A stretch of 9,480 nucleotides of DNA from an uncultured bacterium (GTDB lineage: Bacteria; Bdellovibrionota_C; UBA2361; SZUA-149; CALKYB01), in the NCBI GenBank assembly GCA_938003565.1, contig CALKYB010000281.1:1-9480 (forward strand), given 5' to 3'. Position 1 is the stretch's first letter; each line of letters opens with the position of its first letter. A model generated the notes under the pieces. That model had not been told where the DNA came from. It did no database searches and saw nothing but the letters and a program-made list of their open reading frames with translations. This document shows positions 5,669-9,480 of this stretch, piece by piece. Both the position numbers and the translations under genes were made by a program.

Positions 5669-7216
5669 CTCGATATCGGAAAATTTAAACCTCGCGTTAC
5701 CAGCAACTTCCAGTTTTATTTCTTCGACCCTTGGCAAAACTATTCCAATTTTATTTCGCCCCCTTTTTAAAGCCAATCCAAGCTGCTTAATTCTAAATTT
5801 AGGATCAGGAAAGTAAGTATTTGCAACGATAGGTTTATAATGAAACTCCAACGAAGAGGGTTGATTTACTTCAACTTCAAACCTAAGGCATTGGAATTTT
5901 TCTAAATCCCCTCTATCCAAGATAACACCCGAAAGAGGAACTCGATTCACAAAGAAGCCTTCACTATCAACACTTAATTGATAGGGCAGTATGTCTTCGC
6001 TTCTCGCACCCATGGATAAGGTCTCTGTGTACCTACAGTTCTTCGATGCCTCACGGGCAGTTTTTCGAAGAAATCGAAAGAATCTCCCCTCCCGAACGAC
6101 CTCAGTATGCAAAATGGCAGGAAAATTCCGCTCGACAATACTAAAAAGAAAACTATCATAAGCAGAAAAACTCTCCTCAAGATCAAATAGGTAGGAATAA
6201 TGAATTAATCTTCCACCTGCAAAAACTTTCTCAAGAAGAGGTGTAATGAGAGCATAAAACGAATCATGCATTACCAAAGTCTTCACCTTTGAATATCTTG
6301 TATTCTCAAGCTGCTCCAACAAGTTATCCTTTGGCTTAATATCTACAATCTTAGTAGCCAACATAAGAACAGATGTTCCTAGATCGGTGTCCCAAGCAGC
6401 ATCCTTGTGCATATCCTTTAATTCGGAGGGGCCAAGCGAGCTGATTGCAGGAGCTTTTTCAATCAAATCCAGTAGTGAAAAATACCCAGCAAAACTTGTC
6501 CAATGAGAGTCCAACTTAGCGAAAACGGGCACCCCTTTTTCTTTGAGCTCCTCCAACAAAGATTGGTAAAAAACAATCTTTTCCGGGGCGACACTAGCGA
6601 CTGTGTTCCTCAGCAACTCTCCAATCTTTTTATAGCAAGCAACATTCTCCGCCCCAAAGGGAGAGAGCTCCTCAGTATACAAACTAGCCTTATTCGGCGG
6701 GACTACGACCTTAAAGTCTAGGTCTAAAACCTCAGCCCAATCCTTCAAAAAAAGGGCGCTCTCGATACCTAAAAAAACGGCGGCTTCATCTCCACAATTC
6801 CGCCAAGCAAATTGCGATTTTAAAAACACATGTCCATCTTCACCTGACCTAACAAGCTCGTGATCAATAGCAGACAAAGAGTAGAGTAGTCTTTGCTTGG
6901 TTCTAAAAGCCACTTTTTTAACACTAGAGCGCTGCAGTAAACTCTCGATGATAGACTTTCTAAGTTCTTTCTTCCTTAGGGCTTCGTGCAAAAGCGCAGG
7001 AACTGATAAAGCGCTATCTTTGGAGGGTCCGATTGACTCAAAAGGAATATTACCCCAGGGTTTTTCTTCCCAAACAAAAATCAGAGAAGACAGTGGGAGA
7101 ACAAGACAGGTAAAAAAAAAAGAAATTTGGATAAGCTTCACGATCAAACCATTCTGAACCAATAATTTCGAAGACAGTATCTCAAAAAAGCTCCACACCC
7201 AGAAAACGATAGCCAA
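5657..7216 (-). CDS. Membrane-anchored AlgJ/AlgX-like SGNH protein, possible O-acetyltransferase
   Basis: AlgJ/AlgX-type proteins carry acetyl groups to exported polysaccharides in the periplasm. This 519-residue protein has one N-terminal hydrophobic segment (about 24-48), so it is probably anchored with the rest outside the membrane. The catalytic features resemble that family: VVVPPNKASLY (170-180), the Asp-His pair D236-S-H238-W239 followed by SFAGYFSLL, and a later nucleophile motif H317-D318-S319-F320 where relatives have GDS. In this family the Ser follows the Asp-His, as seen here. Residues about 410-519 are beta-rich and may bind carbohydrate. The start is uncertain: TTG at 7216 is the longest option, while GTG at 7141 would give the more natural MKLIQISFFF. 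Neither has a strong ribosome site, and no in-frame ATG occurs before residue 270. No MBOAT acyltransferase is adjacent. DltD or a wall-polymer modifier is an alternative. Confidence 0.65.
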   Translation of the reverse strand: MAIVFWVWSFFEILSSKLLVQNGLIVKLIQISFFFTCLVLPLSSLIFVWEEKPWGNIPFESIGPSKDSALSVPALLHEALRKKELRKSIIESLLQRSSVKKVAFRTKQRLLYSLSAIDHELVRSGEDGHVFLKSQFAWRNCGDEAAVFLGIESALFLKDWAEVLDLDFKVVVPPNKASLYTEELSPFGAENVACYKKIGELLRNTVASVAPEKIVFYQSLLEELKEKGVPVFAKLDSHWTSFAGYFSLLDLIEKAPAISSLGPSELKDMHKDAAWDTDLGTSVLMLATKIVDIKPKDNLLEQLENTRYSKVKTLVMHDSFYALITPLLEKVFAGGRLIHYSYLFDLEESFSAYDSFLFSIVERNFPAILHTEVVREGRFFRFLRKTAREASKNCRYTETLSMGARSEDILPYQLSVDSEGFFVNRVPLSGVILDRGDLEKFQCLRFEVEVNQPSSLEFHYKPIVANTYFPDPKFRIKQLGLALKRGRNKIGIVLPRVEEIKLEVAGNARFKFSDIELGF

Positions 7217-7364
7217 TCCCTGTCACTTCAGTCCCAGAGCATTTCCAGCAAATAATTACCAAAGCTAGAGTAGCAATGCACGGTCAAGAAGGCTATAGTA
7301 TTGGCCTAAGAATATGCATAGAGAATAGCTGTAGAAATTCTCAGATAACTTTATCGGATAGCAA
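7217..7364. promoter_or_regulatory. Divergent intergenic region, possible promoter for the TRAP binding protein
   Basis: These 148 bases separate the AlgJ-like gene (-) from the TRAP gene (+) and should hold promoters for both. On the plus strand TATAGT (7294-7299) is a 5 of 6 match to the -10, with TAGCAA (7271-7276) 17 bases upstream as a weak -35. GAGAAT (7321-7326) and ATTCTC (7337-7342) form a 6-bp inverted repeat with a 10-nt loop in the leader. Nothing else stands out. Confidence 0.3.
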
Positions 7365-8456
7365 ATGAGCGTAAAAAGAAGAGATTTTTTGAAGAAGTTT
7401 AGCCTTGGTGCAGCAACTCTGAGCACAGTTCTGGCTCGCCCCTCAGTGGTCAATGCTCAAAGCAAAGCTCAAAAATTTAATTTGAAGCTCACTACTACCT
7501 GGCCCCCCAAAACTGCTATTCTCCAAGAAGCGGCTGAGCGCTTTTCAAAAATGGTTCGGGTGGCATCCGGTGGAAGACTTCGAATAAAAGTTTTTGCCGG
7601 CGGAGAACTGATTCCTGCCCTAGGAGCCTTTGACGCAGTAAGTCAGGGAAATATCCAAATGGGAGTTGGATCTCCTTACTATTGGGCAGGTAAAGTTCCA
7701 GCTGCACAATTCTTTGGCTCGATGCCCTTTGGAATGAACGCTCAACAGTTCAATGCTTGGATGATTTCCGGTGGTGGTCAACAACTTTGGGAAGAGATCT
7801 ACAAACCTTTCAATCTAGTTCCTTTTCAGTTCGGTAATACCGGAGTTCAAACAGGTGGTTGGTTTAAAAAGGAAATTAAGAGCGCGGCGGACCTCAAAGG
7901 CTTAAAAATAAGAGCGCCAGGACTTGGAGGCAAGGTACTAGCCAAGGCTGGCGCCAATGTAGTCTTACTTCCTGGAAGCGAAGTCTACACATCCTTAGAA
8001 AGGGGGGCAGTTGATGCTGCTGAGTGGATTGGCCCTTACCATGACGAGAAACTCGGATTGCATCGTGCAGCTAAGTTTTGTTACTATCCTGGTTGGCAGG
8101 AGCCATCTTCGAATCTAGAGCTAACTATAAACAGTAAAGCTTGGGGTAGCTTACCTAAAGATCTGCAAGCAATAGTTAAAGCCGCTGCAGCTGACTGTAG
8201 TAATTGGACTCTTAGTCGTTCAGAAGCGGAAAATGGCGCTGCATTGTCAAGACTCAGAACTAAGCATAAAGTAATTGTTCAAAAATTCCCTACTGAAGTC
8301 TTGAAAATCTTAAAGGGACATAGAGATTCGGTGATTAGCGAGTTAGTTAAAGCGGATCCCCTTTCGGCAAAAGTTGAAAAAGCCTATCGAAATTTTAGTG
8401 AAGAAGTGCAAAAATGGTCAGAAATCAGTGAAGAATCCTATTCTCAAACTAGATAG
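7365..8456 (+). CDS. TRAP transporter solute-binding protein, DctP family, TakP-like, Tat-exported
   Basis: This protein should capture an organic acid in the periplasm and pass it to a DctQ/DctM membrane permease driven by a sodium gradient. The 363 residues match the size of TakP, which binds 2-oxo acids such as pyruvate. The N-terminus is a twin-arginine signal (KRRDFLKKF, Arg5-Arg6) with likely cleavage after VVNA (31). The mature start FNLKLTTTWPP, the IRAPGLGGK segment with Arg183 as the expected carboxylate ligand, and GAVDAAEWIGPYHDEKLGLH (214-233) with Glu220-Trp221 are typical of the TakP-like branch, where this region also helps bind metal and substrate. The YYPGWQEP segment (240-247) fits as well. 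The substrate is inferred, most likely a 2-oxo or hydroxy acid. ATG at 7365 has a weak GGA 6 bases upstream. No dctQ or dctM follows within the window; an aminopeptidase does, 50 bp later. Confidence 0.9.
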   Translation: MSVKRRDFLKKFSLGAATLSTVLARPSVVNAQSKAQKFNLKLTTTWPPKTAILQEAAERFSKMVRVASGGRLRIKVFAGGELIPALGAFDAVSQGNIQMGVGSPYYWAGKVPAAQFFGSMPFGMNAQQFNAWMISGGGQQLWEEIYKPFNLVPFQFGNTGVQTGGWFKKEIKSAADLKGLKIRAPGLGGKVLAKAGANVVLLPGSEVYTSLERGAVDAAEWIGPYHDEKLGLHRAAKFCYYPGWQEPSSNLELTINSKAWGSLPKDLQAIVKAAAADCSNWTLSRSEAENGAALSRLRTKHKVIVQKFPTEVLKILKGHRDSVISELVKADPLSAKVEKAYRNFSEEVQKWSEISEESYSQTR

Positions 8457-8496
8457 TTAAGCATTTCTAAACGATTTATCTAATCAAACTTTATTT

Positions 8497-8500
8497 GGAG
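8497..8500 (+). promoter_or_regulatory. Ribosome binding site of the aminopeptidase gene
   Basis: GGAG lies 6 bases before the ATG at 8507, the clearest Shine-Dalgarno sequence in the window. It fixes the start of the truncated gene at the 3' end, where MSVNIKDFPEF begins. Confidence 0.7.
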
Positions 8501-8506
8501 TAAAAA

Positions 8507-9480
8507 ATGAGCGTGAACATCAAAGATTTTCCAGAATTTTCCCTTGAGAGACTACTTGAGACTGTTTTCAAACCTCAAGCTGGAGAACAAGTTGCCCTAC
8601 TAATAGATTTAGAGGATCCAAAAGAAGTTAAAGAGCTAGCTTTTCTTGAAAAGGAAAAACATGAGGTTCAAAGAAATGCTATTGATTACTTCTACAAGCC
8701 ATTGAACGAGTCAGTGCTCGCCAAAATGGGATTAAAAGGAGGAGAGCTTTTTGCATACAAAAGAACTGGTGGTAGCAACTTGGATCTACCGGACGAAGCT
8801 TATTCCCTCTCAGGCAAGAAGTTTAGTTTGGAAGAAAACATCTACCCAAACTACGATATTATACTTTGCATTTCATCTGACTCTGCCACCGCGCCACTAA
8901 CTGCTTTCTCGAAAAAGTTTAATTTTCGTGGCGCTACCCTCCATGGCTTAAACGACATTATAATCAAATCGGGCCTTTCAGTTGACTATAACGAAATCAG
9001 TAAACAAGCTGAAAAAATACGACAAGGATACACTAAAGCTGACCATGTGGAGATTGACTTTGAAATTGACAATAAAACCCATACCCTCAAACTAGAGTTG
9101 GATGGGCAAGAAGCCCAGAAAAGCCACGGTCTTTGTCACACAGCTCCAAACGTAGCAAACTTACCCGCCGGTGAGGTTTACTTTGTTCCTAAAGGAGTAA
9201 GTGGTTCTTTTCCTCTTAAATTTGAAGATGGCTCAATAGGGCTTATGGAATGTTCAGGTTGTAGCATAGAGAAAGTTTCATTAATTCAGGGTGAGCAAAG
9301 CACAATCGATGAGTTTTCTAAGCTAGTGCAATCAGACCCAGCTGCCGGACTTATCGGTGAGCTTGGTTTCGGAACCCAGATTCTTCCAGTCTCCGGTCAA
9401 GACATTCAAGATGAGAAAATTTTAGGAACTGTTCATGTGGCTACAGGCCGCAGCGACCATCGTGGCGGAGATATTACTCC
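8507..9480 (+). CDS. M29-family (aminopeptidase T-like) metallopeptidase, 3'-truncated
   Basis: M29 enzymes are cytoplasmic dinuclear-metal aminopeptidases that remove N-terminal residues from peptides. The 324 residues in view (the window ends mid-codon) contain much of the family signature: NLPAGEVYFVPKG with the metal-ligand candidate Glu223, IGELGFGTQ with Glu285, and QDEKILGTVHVATGRSDHRG (301-320) with His310. The spacing of these residues is close to that of aminopeptidase T. The final His/Asp metal ligands and C-terminus lie beyond the window. The N-terminal half is less conserved and contains Cys-rich spots (GLCHTAP at 208-214; ECSGC at 248-252), which I cannot explain. No signal peptide. 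It starts 50 bp after the TRAP gene in the same direction and is probably co-transcribed; whether it serves uptake of that substrate is unknown. Confidence 0.8.
   Translation, partial: MSVNIKDFPEFSLERLLETVFKPQAGEQVALLIDLEDPKEVKELAFLEKEKHEVQRNAIDYFYKPLNESVLAKMGLKGGELFAYKRTGGSNLDLPDEAYSLSGKKFSLEENIYPNYDIILCISSDSATAPLTAFSKKFNFRGATLHGLNDIIIKSGLSVDYNEISKQAEKIRQGYTKADHVEIDFEIDNKTHTLKLELDGQEAQKSHGLCHTAPNVANLPAGEVYFVPKGVSGSFPLKFEDGSIGLMECSGCSIEKVSLIQGEQSTIDEFSKLVQSDPAAGLIGELGFGTQILPVSGQDIQDEKILGTVHVATGRSDHRGGDIT

Noticed and set aside
5523..5816. Open frame overlapping cutA and the AlgJ-like gene on the plus strand.
   Set aside because: It is a shadow: frame +1 to cutA and antisense to the AlgJ-like gene, with no recognisable protein features or ribosome site.
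5974..6186. Second minus-strand frame inside the AlgJ-like gene with a hydrophobic N-terminus.
   Set aside because: It lies in another frame of a long intact gene; the hydrophobic look comes from the codons of the real gene, and no ribosome site precedes it.

Overview
The window looks like a chromosomal piece of a Gram-negative, probably aquatic or marine bacterium. It has a periplasmic murein-processing pair (PBP4-type DacB and MltD-type lytic transglycosylase), a Tat-exported TRAP-type solute-binding protein, CutA, and a secreted esterase-like protein with a Cys-flanked DGDGWGW repeat and a Thr/Ser linker. Base composition is moderately AT-rich by eye. A proteobacterial or delta-like lineage fits, but nothing here fixes the taxonomy. 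No phage, transposase, CRISPR, tRNA or rRNA was found.

Layout. Positions 1-417 hold the 3' end of an unrecognised gene that reads well only if two small frameshifts are allowed, so it is probably broken; a perfect 10-bp stem-loop follows its stop. Positions 572-1645 (+) encode a secreted SGNH-type hydrolase with two N-terminal Cys/Asp/Trp repeats. It converges across a 255-bp gene-free stretch on a minus-strand pair: dacB (3483-4985) followed by mltD (1901-3496), which overlap by 14 bp. A 308-bp divergent intergenic region holds several dyads, a promoter-like site and a possible leader ORF for dacB, and then comes cutA (5294-5668, +). The 3' end of cutA overlaps by 12 bp the 3' end of a minus-strand AlgJ/AlgX-like SGNH protein (5657-7216), which is membrane-anchored and has no acyltransferase partner in view. 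A 148-bp divergent gap leads to a TRAP binding protein of the TakP/DctP type (7365-8456, +). After 50 bp comes an M29-type aminopeptidase (8507 to the window edge, 3'-truncated).

How the genes work together. dacB and mltD form a plausible translationally coupled unit: DacB trims or cleaves peptide cross-links and MltD cuts glycan strands. The TRAP binding protein and the aminopeptidase are in the same direction and probably co-transcribed, but the TRAP membrane subunits (DctQ/DctM) are not in the window. The other genes look independent. No clear new multi-gene system was found. The most notable points are the frame-broken gene and its nearby sequence echo, the modular secreted esterase, the orphan AlgJ-like protein, and the dense dyad symmetry between dacB and cutA.
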